DNA of 64,000 nucleotides from Verrucomicrobiota bacterium (GCA_014193315.1 BJHS01000005.1:90835-154834); one strand, 5' to 3'. Shown: positions 41,433 through 51,417, numbered from the stretch's first letter. Numbers and translations: made by a program. The notes: generated by a model from the letters alone, not told the origin.

Positions 41433-42821
41433 ATGCCTTGCCGGGAAACCCTTCGCCAGAAGCTACTGGATCCGCCCCTCTTCGCGGAGAAGATCTGGAA
41501 GCTCTCCCCGGAGCCCTGGCCGATCACCGCGGCGCAACTCCGCGAGCTCAAACTCATCGGCGCCGCCTGCCTGAGCTACCAGCGCGCCCTGGAGCGTCTC
41601 TACACCCGTTCCGTCGCCGACAAGAAAATCCTGCGCAACCGCGACATCCATGCGAAATGGGTCGCGGAGTACCTTGATCGACATAAGCCCAAGGGCCTGA
41701 TCGAGCATGGTCGCCACCGCGCGGTCAAAGGCCAGCACCCCATGGTGCTTCGCCCGGACCTTCTCATCACCGAGCAGGGGTTCACGATGACCGAACTCGA
41801 CAGCGTCCCTGGCGGCGTCGGCCTTACCGCCTACCTCAACGAGGTCTACGCGGAAGACTTTCCGGAGGTCATCGGCGGCTTGGCCATGCCCGCCCGCTTC
41901 CAGGCCATGCTCAGCCGACTCACCCCGGCCGAACGGTTCCCGACGATCGCGATCGCGGTCAGCGACGAAGCGGCCACCTACCGACCCGAGTTCGAATGGC
42001 TGGCGGAGAAACTGCGCGGCCTAGGCCACGACGTCCACGTCGTCGACCCCTCGCAGATCATGAAGATGGGCGAGGAGTCCTTCATCCCCCTGCACGGCGC
42101 TCCGACCCGGATCCACGTTCTCTACCGATTCTTCGAGTTATTCGACCTCGCCGACGTCAAGAGCGCCGACGGCATCTTTGCCGCCGTCGAGGCGGGCAAA
42201 CTCGTGCTGACGCCGCCGATGAAAGCTTTCCAAGAGGAAAAGCTCGGGCTCGCCCTGCTCCACCACCCGCAACTCAGCGAGTTCTGGAAGGAAAACCTAC
42301 CGGAAGATCACCGAGAGGAACTGATGCGGATCGTCCCAATGACGTGGATCATGGAGCCGGCCGAACTCCCGCCGACCGCCGTGCTCCATGCCCCTTCCGT
42401 CAGCGGTCAGCCCATCCGCGATTGGCATGAACTGGCCGAGGCCAGCCAGCGCGAACGCAACCTAATCATCAAAGCCAGTGGTTTTCATGAGACCGCCTGG
42501 GGCGCCCGGAGCGTGACGTTGGGGAGCGATGTTTCGCGTGACGAGTGGCTCGAGGCCATCGAGCATGCCTTGGATCCGGAGAACGACACCTTCCACGTCA
42601 TGCAGGAATACCATAAGCCCTCCCGGCTTTCCCACCCGGTCTACGCCGACGACGGGAGCATCGCGGCGGCCGATGGGCGGGTGCGGCTCTGCCCTTACTA
42701 TTTCGTGGATGGCGATATCGTCGAGCTCACGGGCATCCTTTCGACGTTCTGCCCGGCGGATAAGAAGATCATCCACGGGATGCGGGATGCGGCGCTCCTG
42801 CCCTGCCGGCTGGTTCCCTGA
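41433..42821 (+). CDS. Uncharacterized conserved protein, possibly ATP-grasp-like
   Basis: LLITEQGFTMTELDSVPGGVGLTAYLNE; NLIIKASGFHETAWGARSVTLG. Confidence 0.6.
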   Translation: MPCRETLRQKLLDPPLFAEKIWKLSPEPWPITAAQLRELKLIGAACLSYQRALERLYTRSVADKKILRNRDIHAKWVAEYLDRHKPKGLIEHGRHRAVKGQHPMVLRPDLLITEQGFTMTELDSVPGGVGLTAYLNEVYAEDFPEVIGGLAMPARFQAMLSRLTPAERFPTIAIAVSDEAATYRPEFEWLAEKLRGLGHDVHVVDPSQIMKMGEESFIPLHGAPTRIHVLYRFFELFDLADVKSADGIFAAVEAGKLVLTPPMKAFQEEKLGLALLHHPQLSEFWKENLPEDHREELMRIVPMTWIMEPAELPPTAVLHAPSVSGQPIRDWHELAEASQRERNLIIKASGFHETAWGARSVTLGSDVSRDEWLEAIEHALDPENDTFHVMQEYHKPSRLSHPVYADDGSIAAADGRVRLCPYYFVDGDIVELTGILSTFCPADKKIIHGMRDAALLPCRLVP

Positions 42822-42868
42822 GCCTTCTCGCCCTTGCCTTGGGCTGGCTTCGGCCCCAGAGTTTCGCC

Positions 42869-44917
42869 ATGCGACTGCTCTCCCTTGCCTTGCTGGTACT
42901 CGGCACCCTAGTCACCGACCTGGCCGGCGCCGTGCGCACGCAGGTCGACTTGGTCAACCTGACGCCCGAAGTGAAACCCGGGGCCAAAGCCCTGATCGCC
43001 GCCCGTTTTCGCTGCGACGATCACTTCCACATCTACTGGAAGAACCCCGGCGACGCCGGCCAGAGTCCCACGATCGCCTGGCAGGCGACGGCCGGCACCC
43101 AGGCGGGGCCCTTCTTTTATCCTGGCCCCATCCTGCTCGACCAGAGCGGCATCTATAACTTCGTACACGAGCACGAGACCCTCTTCCTCCTCGAACTGGA
43201 GATTCCGGCCAGCGCCCAAGGCGAGCTTAACCTCAAGGCACACATCGAATGGCTGGAATGCGACGACAAGGGCTGTTACCCGTTCGAGAAGGATGTCAGC
43301 CTCACCCTCAAGGTCGGCGCCGGCAACGCGGCTTACCGCTACGACCCCAAACTTTACCCTGACCTTCGCCCTCACGTACCCGCGACGTTCCGCGTCGAAG
43401 GGGAGCAACTCGTCGTCACCCCGGAAAAAGGCGCCAAGGTCGCGCTCGCCCAGCGCTGGTTCCCCGAGCGCAACTTCGTCAGTCCGGGCGGAGTCTTCAC
43501 CCAGAAGCCCGACCCCGACTCCCTTCGCTTCAACCTCAAGGAGGCTTCCGAAAAATTGACGGACGGGCCCGTGAGTTTCGTCGGCCCCGATGGCGCGGGC
43601 GGCTTCGTTCGGCTCATCGCGACGAGCGGCACCGGCCCTGCCAACACACCGAGCACCCCGGCCCCGAGCCCGGCTCACCCGACCGGTTCCCTGGATTGGC
43701 AGCCTTGGTCGCCCGAGGCCCAAGCCAAGGCCTTGGCCGCAGGCCAAACCGTCTACATCGACTTCACCGCCCGCTGGTGCGCCAGCTGCCAGGTCAATAA
43801 ACGCGTCTATACCCAGACCGCGGTCAGCGAGGCCATCGCCCGCCACCAAGTGGTACTCTTCAAGGCGGATTGGACCCGCAAGGACGAGGTCATCACGGCG
43901 GAACTCAAAAAATACGGGCGCGAAGGCGTGCCCTTTAATGTCTTCCTTCGCAACGGCACCCCGCCAGCCGTCCTCTCCGAATTCCTGACTGGCGACGAGG
44001 TCTTGCTCGCCCTTGACGGGGTGCGCACCGGTCGGGCTTATCAGGCCGCCGCCACCCAGCATGCTTACGGCATCTGGTTGTTACTGGCCTTCGGCGGCGG
44101 GGCTCTGCTCAACCTCATGCCCTGCGTCTTCCCGATGATCGGCCTCAAGGTCCTGGGGTTCGCCAAGGAAGCTGGCTCTGACCGGGCCACGGTGATTCGC
44201 CATGGTTTGCTTTATTCGGTCGGGGTAGTCCTCAGCTTCCTCGCTTTGGCGGGCATAATCCTCGGGCTCAAAGCCGGTGGCGGCTCCGTCGGTTGGGGCT
44301 TCCAGATGCAGTCCCCTGGCTTCGTGCTGGGCACTTGCGTGCTCATGGTCACGCTTGGGCTTAGCCTGACTGGGGTGTTCGAGATCGGGACGGGGCTGGC
44401 GGGCAGCGCGGCCGCCGCTGAAGGCAAGGGCGGCTCATTCGGCGCCTTCCTGTCCGGCGTGCTCGCCACCGCTGTCGCCACGCCGTGTACGGCTCCCGGC
44501 CTCGGCGCCGCCCTTGGCTTCGCCTTGGACAAACAACGCTCCACCCCCGAGACCCTGCTCTTCTTTACGGTGATCGGGGTCGGCATGGCTTTGCCCTACT
44601 TGCTGCTCTCGCTTTTCCCGCGTCTCGCCGCCCTGCTTCCCCGGCCCGGCGAATGGATGGAGACGCTCAAGCAAGCGATGTCCTTCCCGCTCTTCGCCTA
44701 CGCACTCTACCTGCTCTGGGTCCTCGCCGCCTTGGTCGAGGACGCGACGTGGATGCGCGACGCTTCGCTCGGGTTGGCCGTCATCGCCTGCGCTTGTTGG
44801 GTCTGGGGTCGCTGGGGTGCCCCGCACCGCTCCGACCGGGAGCGCCTCGGGGGTAAGGTCGTCGCCGCCGGGCTGTACCTCGGCACACTGGCCTACCTCT
44901 ATGGTAACTTAAGTTAA
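42869..44917 (+). CDS. DsbD-family thiol:disulfide interchange protein with thioredoxin domain upstream of the TM domain
   Basis: N-terminal alpha-like domain, FTARWCASCQVNKRVY, then TM domain with LLNLMPCVFPMIGLK and TAVATPCTAPGLGAALG. Confidence 0.88.
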   Translation: MRLLSLALLVLGTLVTDLAGAVRTQVDLVNLTPEVKPGAKALIAARFRCDDHFHIYWKNPGDAGQSPTIAWQATAGTQAGPFFYPGPILLDQSGIYNFVHEHETLFLLELEIPASAQGELNLKAHIEWLECDDKGCYPFEKDVSLTLKVGAGNAAYRYDPKLYPDLRPHVPATFRVEGEQLVVTPEKGAKVALAQRWFPERNFVSPGGVFTQKPDPDSLRFNLKEASEKLTDGPVSFVGPDGAGGFVRLIATSGTGPANTPSTPAPSPAHPTGSLDWQPWSPEAQAKALAAGQTVYIDFTARWCASCQVNKRVYTQTAVSEAIARHQVVLFKADWTRKDEVITAELKKYGREGVPFNVFLRNGTPPAVLSEFLTGDEVLLALDGVRTGRAYQAAATQHAYGIWLLLAFGGGALLNLMPCVFPMIGLKVLGFAKEAGSDRATVIRHGLLYSVGVVLSFLALAGIILGLKAGGGSVGWGFQMQSPGFVLGTCVLMVTLGLSLTGVFEIGTGLAGSAAAAEGKGGSFGAFLSGVLATAVATPCTAPGLGAALGFALDKQRSTPETLLFFTVIGVGMALPYLLLSLFPRLAALLPRPGEWMETLKQAMSFPLFAYALYLLWVLAALVEDATWMRDASLGLAVIACACWVWGRWGAPHRSDRERLGGKVVAAGLYLGTLAYLYGNLS

Positions 44918-44938
44918 TCGAACCACCCGAATAATGAG

Positions 44939-44965
44939 AAGGCCCGCCGATGGGCGGGCCTTTTT
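44939..44965 (+). terminator. Intrinsic terminator after the DsbD-like gene
   Basis: ggcccgcc-gatg-ggcgggcc-ttttt perfect 8-bp stem with U tract. Confidence 0.9.
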
Positions 44966-44982
44966 CGCGCTGCGCGCAGAAC

Positions 44983-45627
44983 TTAGAGCGCCGTCACCGG
45001 ACCAGGTGCCGGACCAGAGACCGGTGCCTTGGCCGGAGCGGCCGGCGCACGGAAGTTGCCATTGCTGGGCGCGACCACGGACGAGGCCGGGGGGTTGAGG
45101 GCCGCGCCGGAATAGTTGGCGTCGACGATGATCGCCTTGCGATCCTTGGCGCCGGACTGACGACCTGCGGCCGACTTGTCGGCTTGCTGTTCGCCGAGAC
45201 CGAGGACTTCGGTGTTCGCCTGATTGCAACCGAGCTTCACGAGGTAGTCGCGGGCGGAGTGGGCACGTTTGTCGGACAGCCCGAGGTTATACTCCTCGGT
45301 GCCGAACTGGTCGGTATAACCCACGACGAGAATCTTGGTGGCCTTCGCCTTGCCGGCGGCGGCGTCAAGTTTCGCGCGCTCGGTGGCGTTGACCGTGTAT
45401 TGGTCAAAGTCGAAATTCACGGTGGCGATGATCGCTTCAGGCGGAATCGTGCCAGTGCGCGCCCAAGCGGCGGCATTGTCAAAGGCGCTGCTCTGACGGA
45501 AATCAAGGACCACATTATCATTCTCGGGTCTAGGCGTGGACCCGGTATTGAAATCGGAAGGCAAACGGGACGGACCGCAGCCGACGAGGAAAGCCGCGGC
45601 CAGCAAAGGAAGGGAGAAGCGCTTCAT
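44983..45627 (-). CDS. OmpA/Pal-family peptidoglycan-associated lipoprotein
   Basis: Lipobox AAAFLVGC; VVGYTDQFGTEEYNLGLSDKRAHSARDYLVKLG. Confidence 0.88.
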   Translation of the reverse strand: MKRFSLPLLAAAFLVGCGPSRLPSDFNTGSTPRPENDNVVLDFRQSSAFDNAAAWARTGTIPPEAIIATVNFDFDQYTVNATERAKLDAAAGKAKATKILVVGYTDQFGTEEYNLGLSDKRAHSARDYLVKLGCNQANTEVLGLGEQQADKSAAGRQSGAKDRKAIIVDANYSGAALNPPASSVVAPSNGNFRAPAAPAKAPVSGPAPGPVTAL

Positions 45628-45680
45628 GGGTGTCCACTGATAAAAGGAGGGGGAAAAGGGGTCGGCAAGCCTTGACTGGG

Positions 45681-46829
45681 CTAGTATCGACGGATGGCAG
45701 GGTCGACCTGAAGCGACCACGCGTCAATGCCCCCTTGGACATTGGAGACCTGGGCATACCCCTTGGCCCGGAGGAACTGGGTGACCCGGAGGCTGCGACC
45801 GCCATGGTGGCAATGAATCAGGACAGGCAGGTCGCGGGGGATTTCCGCCAAGCGCTCAGGCACGGTAGCCATCGGGATGAGCCGCGCGCCCGGAATCTGG
45901 CAAACGGCAAACTCGCTGGGTTCGCGCACATCGATCAACAGGGGCGGCTGAGCGGCGTGCAACTGACGGTGGGCTTCCTGGACGGAAACTTCGAGCGGAT
46001 GGTCGGGCATAAGCGTGGGAAGCAAGGGGGCGCAGGCGGAGTCATAACGTTCCACCGTCAGATCGCGAATCCTCGCGGAAGGGGCGCAGGCGGGACAGGC
46101 CGGATCCGCCACGAGCCGAAGACGCCGCGAGGTGCCGGAGTCCAAATCGACGAGCTGGAGCCGGGATTCGCGCAGGTGCCCCAAAAGGACGGAGAGGGCG
46201 GCGGAAGCCATCCAGGAGCCGATCACGCCACAGGTGGCACCCAAGACCCCGCCTTCGGCACAGGTGGGCACCGAGCCCGCCGCCGGAATCTCCGGGTAGA
46301 CGCACCGGTAACAGCCGGCCCCGGGCAGGAAGACCCCCACCTGCCCTTCGGCCCGCAGGACGCTGCCGTGCACCAGGGGCTTGCGGCCGAGAACGCAGGC
46401 ATCCGCCGCCAAGAAGCGCGTGGCGAAATTGTCCGTGCCGTCGACGAGGAGGTCGTAGCGGGCGACCAGCTCGGCGGCATTCTCAGCCGTGAACCCTTCG
46501 GGGTGCAGTGAGACTTGTAGGCCAGGATTGATCTCCAGCAGAGCCTCGGCCGCGGAGATGGTCTTCGGTAGTCCCAAGGTGTCGAAGCCATGCAAAATCT
46601 GCCGATGGAGGTTCGAGACCTCCACCTTGTCCGGGTCGGCGATACCGAGGAAGCCGACGCCGGCCGCGGCGAGGTAAAGGGCGGCCGGCGAGCCGAGGCC
46701 GCCGGCCCCGAGCACGAGCACTTTGGCCGAGCGGAGTTTGAGCTGCCCCGCTTCCCCAAACCCCGGCAAAAGGGTTTGCCGGGCGTAGAGCGCACGTTCG
46801 TGATCGGTAAGGTGGGTCTCCCCGGACAT
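45681..46829 (-). CDS. ThiF/MoeB adenylyltransferase fused to rhodanese domain
   Basis: VLVLGAGGLGSPAALYLAAAGVGFLGIADPDKVEVSNLHRQ; C-terminal IHCHHGGRSLRVTQFL. Confidence 0.92.
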   Translation of the reverse strand: MSGETHLTDHERALYARQTLLPGFGEAGQLKLRSAKVLVLGAGGLGSPAALYLAAAGVGFLGIADPDKVEVSNLHRQILHGFDTLGLPKTISAAEALLEINPGLQVSLHPEGFTAENAAELVARYDLLVDGTDNFATRFLAADACVLGRKPLVHGSVLRAEGQVGVFLPGAGCYRCVYPEIPAAGSVPTCAEGGVLGATCGVIGSWMASAALSVLLGHLRESRLQLVDLDSGTSRRLRLVADPACPACAPSARIRDLTVERYDSACAPLLPTLMPDHPLEVSVQEAHRQLHAAQPPLLIDVREPSEFAVCQIPGARLIPMATVPERLAEIPRDLPVLIHCHHGGRSLRVTQFLRAKGYAQVSNVQGGIDAWSLQVDPAIRRY

Positions 46830-46921
46830 ACCGCAGTGGAAACCGACCCGGTCACGGTGTCAAACCCCACCCCGGGCGGGGTTCGGATTGAAATCGGCCC
46901 GCGACCCTTCCACCTTACGCC

Positions 46922-47365
46922 GTGGCCACGGTCTACCTCGGCATCGATTATGGCGCCAAACGCGTCGGGCTAAGCCATGCCGATGACCTCGGGTTCGCCT
47001 TCCCACTCCCGGCGGCGATCGCTCCAGAGGCGGAGGAACGCTTCGCCCAGATCGGCAAGGAAATCGCCCGCCTGTGTGTCAGCCAACTCGTGCTGGGGTA
47101 TCCGCTCTCCGTCGAAGGCGAGCGGACGAAGCGGTGCGATGAAGTCGATGCCTTCGCCGCAGAATTACACCGGCGCTTCGGCCTGCCGATCGAGAAGTTC
47201 GACGAAGCGCTGAGCAGCCAAGCAGCCGACGACATCACGGGCCACCGCAAGCCGCGCTCCGCCCAAGAGCGCCGCGACCAAGCCCGGTCGGGGGAGCGGG
47301 ACTCCCGCGCCGCCGCGGTCTTACTCCAGGATTTCCTCAACAGCCGCGGCATCGGGGCCACCTGA
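46922..47365 (+). CDS. ruvX: Putative Holliday junction resolvase RuvX/YqgF (GTG start)
   Basis: YLGIDYGAKRVGLSHADDLGFAFPL; FDEALSSQAAD. Confidence 0.9.
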   Translation: MATVYLGIDYGAKRVGLSHADDLGFAFPLPAAIAPEAEERFAQIGKEIARLCVSQLVLGYPLSVEGERTKRCDEVDAFAAELHRRFGLPIEKFDEALSSQAADDITGHRKPRSAQERRDQARSGERDSRAAAVLLQDFLNSRGIGAT

Positions 47366-47366
47366 G

Positions 47367-48167
47367 ATGGGCAAGCCCCTCAAGTCCATCCTCAAGCCAG
47401 AACGCTTCCTGGCCACCCTCGCCTACGATGGTACCGACTACCATGGGTGGCAGGTCAATCCTGGTCAGCGCACGGTGGAGAGCGTCATCGAAGCGCGGCT
47501 CTCGCGGATTTTCCGCAGCCCGATCGATGTCCATGGAAGCGGCCGCACCGATGCCGGCGTCCACAGCGTCGGCCAGCGTTTTCATTTTGACGCTTTTTGG
47601 CCGCACCCGGCCAAGCACTTGATCTCGGCGATCAACTCGTGCGACCAGGAAGGCCTGCTCGTCACGGACCTGCGCCGCGTACCGGGCGACTTCCATTGTC
47701 GACATTGGGCCAAGGGCAAACGCTACCGCTACGAAATCTGCCACGGCTGGCCACCTCCGTGGGAGGCTCGCTACTGCTACGGGACGGGCAAGCGCCAGCT
47801 CGACCCGCGGCGCATGCGGCAAGCCGCCAAATTGCTCCTCGGCACCCATGACTTCCGCGCGTTCAGCGGCACCCATGCCCAAGGCATGGAATCCGAGAAC
47901 CCCGTCAAGGACCTGCGTCGCCTCGACATCGCCGTCCACGGGGAGCGGATCACCATCACGACCGAGTCCAGCGGTTACCTTTACAAGATGGTGCGACGAT
48001 TGGTCGGTGGCCTGATGCGCGTCGGCGAAGGCATAATCCCACCCGAACGGCTCGCCACCTACCGGGATGAAGGCGTTATCACCGCCGAAATCCCCACGGC
48101 CCCGGCCCGCGGTTTGTTTATGGAGAAGGTCTTCTACGACCCGACCGACCTGCGGGTACGCTCGTGA
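47367..48167 (+). CDS. truA: tRNA pseudouridine synthase A
   Basis: AYDGTDYHGWQVNPGQRTV; GSGRTDAGVHSVGQRFHFD. Confidence 0.96.
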   Translation: MGKPLKSILKPERFLATLAYDGTDYHGWQVNPGQRTVESVIEARLSRIFRSPIDVHGSGRTDAGVHSVGQRFHFDAFWPHPAKHLISAINSCDQEGLLVTDLRRVPGDFHCRHWAKGKRYRYEICHGWPPPWEARYCYGTGKRQLDPRRMRQAAKLLLGTHDFRAFSGTHAQGMESENPVKDLRRLDIAVHGERITITTESSGYLYKMVRRLVGGLMRVGEGIIPPERLATYRDEGVITAEIPTAPARGLFMEKVFYDPTDLRVRS

Positions 48168-48258
48168 CCTTAAGCGGGCATTAAGGCGTGACAAATATAG
48201 TTCAGTTTTAGTCGTAACTCGCTTGGGTCGGCGGTTTTTAAAAAATTAACAAACCACC

Positions 48259-49332
48259 ATGAGCCGCCCTTCCCTCGCCTCCTGCCTTCCCTTGCTAGCA
48301 GCCCTGGTCCTCCCCGCCGCCGAAAACGTGCCGGCCAAGCCTGCCACGGCCGGGAGCCCGGATGTGGCCGCGCTTTTCGATAAGCGTGCCTTGGTCAAGC
48401 CGATCACCGAGATCGAAGGCATCCTGACCGATGGCTCCAAGTCCACCGTCTACAAGATCGTGGTACGCTCGCTGCCGCCAGACCATCAGATGGGCCCGTG
48501 GGCGCCCGCGACGCTCAAGGACAAGGGCGGCTTCTGGGAAGACACCGTCGACAAGAAGCTGTACCGGGTGGATGCGGACTACCTGAAGATGCTGAATAAG
48601 CGCGGTTGGAACATGTTCGAGGCCGATGGCACGGTGCATCGCACCAAGGATCGCACCGAGTTCGATAAGGTCGCGCGTCAGGAGCTCGGCGGCTGGACCT
48701 TCGAGCAAGCCAAGGAAAGTGGCGTCGTGAATTCGGTCATCGAACTCAAGCCGCTCGAGCAGATCGTCACCATCTTTCTACCCAAGAACCCCAAGGCCAC
48801 GGCGAAGGTCACCCCGCTGCGCCAAGCCAAAATATCGCCGCGCTCCGGCCTCGGCCTCAGCGTCAACGGTATCCGTTTCTTCCCGCCGGAACCCGTCGAC
48901 CGCATCACCGCGTTCCACAACATCGCCCCGCTCGACCCGCAGGGCGGTCACACCGGCTTCGGCCATGAGTACCATTACCACCGGGCTCCTGCCGTCATGA
49001 ACGACGATAAGTCCGGGAAGATCGTCGGCTTCGCCCTTGACGGTTTCGCCGTCCGCGGCCCGACCGAGACCGATGGGAGCAAGCCTAAGAATCTCGATAC
49101 CATCAGCGGCCATGAGCACGATGGCCTGCCTTACCATTACCACGTCAGCGATAAGTGGCCCTACATCGTGGGTGGCTTCAAGGGCCCCCTCGGGACGGCC
49201 GGCCTGGGCGACCTGAACACCTGCGACGCCACCCAAACTTCGGGCGGCGGCGGTGGCGAAGGCAAGGGCGGTAAGTCCGGTGGCGGCAAGAAAGGACCTC
49301 CCGGCGGCGGCGGTCCCCCCAGCGGAAAATAA
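48259..49332 (+). CDS. Secreted YHYH domain-containing protein with Gly/Lys/Pro-rich C-terminal tail
   Basis: HEYHYHRAPAVM, GHEHDGLPYHYHVSDKWPYIVGGFKG; tail GGGGGEGKGGKSGGGKKGPPGGGGPPSGK. Confidence 0.85.
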   Translation: MSRPSLASCLPLLAALVLPAAENVPAKPATAGSPDVAALFDKRALVKPITEIEGILTDGSKSTVYKIVVRSLPPDHQMGPWAPATLKDKGGFWEDTVDKKLYRVDADYLKMLNKRGWNMFEADGTVHRTKDRTEFDKVARQELGGWTFEQAKESGVVNSVIELKPLEQIVTIFLPKNPKATAKVTPLRQAKISPRSGLGLSVNGIRFFPPEPVDRITAFHNIAPLDPQGGHTGFGHEYHYHRAPAVMNDDKSGKIVGFALDGFAVRGPTETDGSKPKNLDTISGHEHDGLPYHYHVSDKWPYIVGGFKGPLGTAGLGDLNTCDATQTSGGGGGEGKGGKSGGGKKGPPGGGGPPSGK

Positions 49333-49335
49333 GCC

Positions 49336-50676
49336 ATGTCCATGCATCGCCCCCTGTTCATCGCCTGCCTGCTGTTGCTCGGTGGCGGCAAGTCTTGGGC
49401 CCAAAAGGCGACGACCCCGCCGAATATCCTGGTGTTGGTGGCCGATGACCTCGGCTGGAATGGGGTCAGTTACCACAACAGCAAGATGATCACGCCTAAC
49501 CTGGCCAAGCTAGCCAAGGAAGGGGTGCAGTTGGAGCGCTTCTACGGCTACCCGGTCTGCAGCCCGGCACGTTCCGCCCTGCTTACCGGGATGATGCCGC
49601 GGCGCTTCGGCGTGGTGGATGTCGTCGGGCCAGGCCAGCAGGGTATCCCCAAGGGCACGCCCACCCTGGCCTCGACCCTACAGAAGGCCGGCTATCAGAC
49701 GTCGCTGATCGGCAAGTGGCACCTCGGGAGCAACCCGGGTCCGTTAGGCTACGGGTTCGACCACTTCTACGGCTTCATGGGCCCAGAAGTCGATTACTTC
49801 AAGCACCTCGACCAACGCGGCAAGCCCGACTGGTGGCGGGACAGCAAAGCCATCGAAGAAGAAGGCTACACGACCACCCTGTTCGCCGACGACGCCATCA
49901 AGCAGCTGCGCAAACGCGACCCCCGCAAGCCCTTCTTCCTTGAGGTGGCCTTCAACGCCCCGCACACGACCTTGGCGGCACCCAAGGATCTGCTCGATAA
50001 GCATAAGAGCGATGGCGTCTACGGTGCCGTCGTCGATGGCCTTGACCAAGGCATCGGGCGGATCCTCACGGCCCTGGACGAGCTCGGCCTGCGCGAGAAT
50101 ACGCTGGTCATTTTCTTCTCCGATAACGGGGCGTCCCGGCGGGTCAGTTCCAACGCCCCGCTTAACAGCGGCAAGGACACTGTTTACGAAGGCGGGATCC
50201 GGACCCCGGCGATCGTGCGGTGGCCAGGCAAGACCTCGGCCGGGGCGGTGAGCCAACACCCGGTCGCCGTGAACGACCTCTTTCCCAGCATCCTCGCGGC
50301 GGTCGGCCTGGCATCCCCGTCGGAACTGAAACTGGACGGGAGCAACCAGTGGCCCGCCATGGCGACCGGTAAAACCTTGCCCCGCGCCGCCTTCCTCATC
50401 GCCTCGCACGATATCGCCTGCCTCGATGGCGACTGGAAAATCATCGAGACCGGCGACGGTAAGCGCGCGCTTTACAACCTCACCAAGGATATCGGCGAGG
50501 AGAAGGACGTCGCGGCCGACCAACCCGAAGTGATGAAGAACCTCGGCGCCAAACTGGATGACCTGAAGAAAGGCCTGCCTGCCGCCGCCGCCCGTCGTGG
50601 GGGCGGCCCGGGCCCCGGCGGAGGCGGTGGCGTCGGCAAAGGTCCGCCCGGCAAGGGCAAGGGCGGCGCGAAATGA
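49336..50676 (+). CDS. Secreted sulfatase with Gly/Lys/Pro-rich C-terminal tail
   Basis: VCSPARSALLTG; PNILVLVADDLGWNGVSYHN; tail GGGPGPGGGGGVGKGPPGKGKGGAK. Confidence 0.93.
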   Translation: MSMHRPLFIACLLLLGGGKSWAQKATTPPNILVLVADDLGWNGVSYHNSKMITPNLAKLAKEGVQLERFYGYPVCSPARSALLTGMMPRRFGVVDVVGPGQQGIPKGTPTLASTLQKAGYQTSLIGKWHLGSNPGPLGYGFDHFYGFMGPEVDYFKHLDQRGKPDWWRDSKAIEEEGYTTTLFADDAIKQLRKRDPRKPFFLEVAFNAPHTTLAAPKDLLDKHKSDGVYGAVVDGLDQGIGRILTALDELGLRENTLVIFFSDNGASRRVSSNAPLNSGKDTVYEGGIRTPAIVRWPGKTSAGAVSQHPVAVNDLFPSILAAVGLASPSELKLDGSNQWPAMATGKTLPRAAFLIASHDIACLDGDWKIIETGDGKRALYNLTKDIGEEKDVAADQPEVMKNLGAKLDDLKKGLPAAAARRGGGPGPGGGGGVGKGPPGKGKGGAK

Positions 50677-50721
50677 AGCCTTAATCCTCCTTTAAGCCTC
50701 CCTTTCTTAGAATCTTATCCG

Positions 50722-51417
50722 ATGAAACCCCGACTTTGTCTTCTCGCACTTGCGGCCAGCGTGCTCTGCGCCGCCACCCCCGAAGAGCGTAAAAGTAAAG
50801 GCAAGCAAGGAGGCCAGGGGGGCGAAGCACCGAAGGGAGCAGTCGATCTCGTCGCCGCCGCCAAGCCGGCCAACCACCCGACCACAACCTTCACTTTGAC
50901 CAGCCCCGTCGTGAAAGACGGCGCCGTGCTTCCGACGGAGTACACAGGCGACGGTGCCAGCGCCAGCCCTCCCTTGGTCTGGTCGAACTTACCCAAGGGC
51001 ACGGTCTCGCTCGCGCTCGTCATGCATCACCTCGACCCCGAAGGTAAGACGAAGATTTATTGGCTGATGTATGACATCGACCCGCAGACCAACAGCGTGG
51101 CGAAAAACGCGACGGACTTCGGCAAGATGGGCCTGAGCACCGTGCATAACCGCGTCGAGTATGCCGCACCTCATTCCAAGGGGCCCGGCCTCAAGAAATA
51201 CGTGCTCACGCTCTTCGCGCTCTCCGCCAAGCCGAACCTCCCCGACGCCACCCAGCCGGTCGCGATCGAGAACTTGCTGCCCGCGATGAAGGGCAAGATC
51301 CTCGGCGCGGCCGACCTGAACGTCACCTACACCCAGCCGGCCGGCGCCGTCGACGAAGCCGCGAAGCGACCAGCGCGCAAAGGTCCGCCCCCGGAGCCCA
51401 GCGGCAAGGGCGAATAA
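50722..51417 (+). CDS. YbhB/YbcL-type (PEBP, Raf kinase inhibitor-like) secreted protein
   Basis: DGASASPPLVWSNLPKGTVSLALVMHHLDPEGKTKIYWLMYDIDPQTNSV; KGPPPEP tail. Confidence 0.85.
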   Translation: MKPRLCLLALAASVLCAATPEERKSKGKQGGQGGEAPKGAVDLVAAAKPANHPTTTFTLTSPVVKDGAVLPTEYTGDGASASPPLVWSNLPKGTVSLALVMHHLDPEGKTKIYWLMYDIDPQTNSVAKNATDFGKMGLSTVHNRVEYAAPHSKGPGLKKYVLTLFALSAKPNLPDATQPVAIENLLPAMKGKILGAADLNVTYTQPAGAVDEAAKRPARKGPPPEPSGKGE

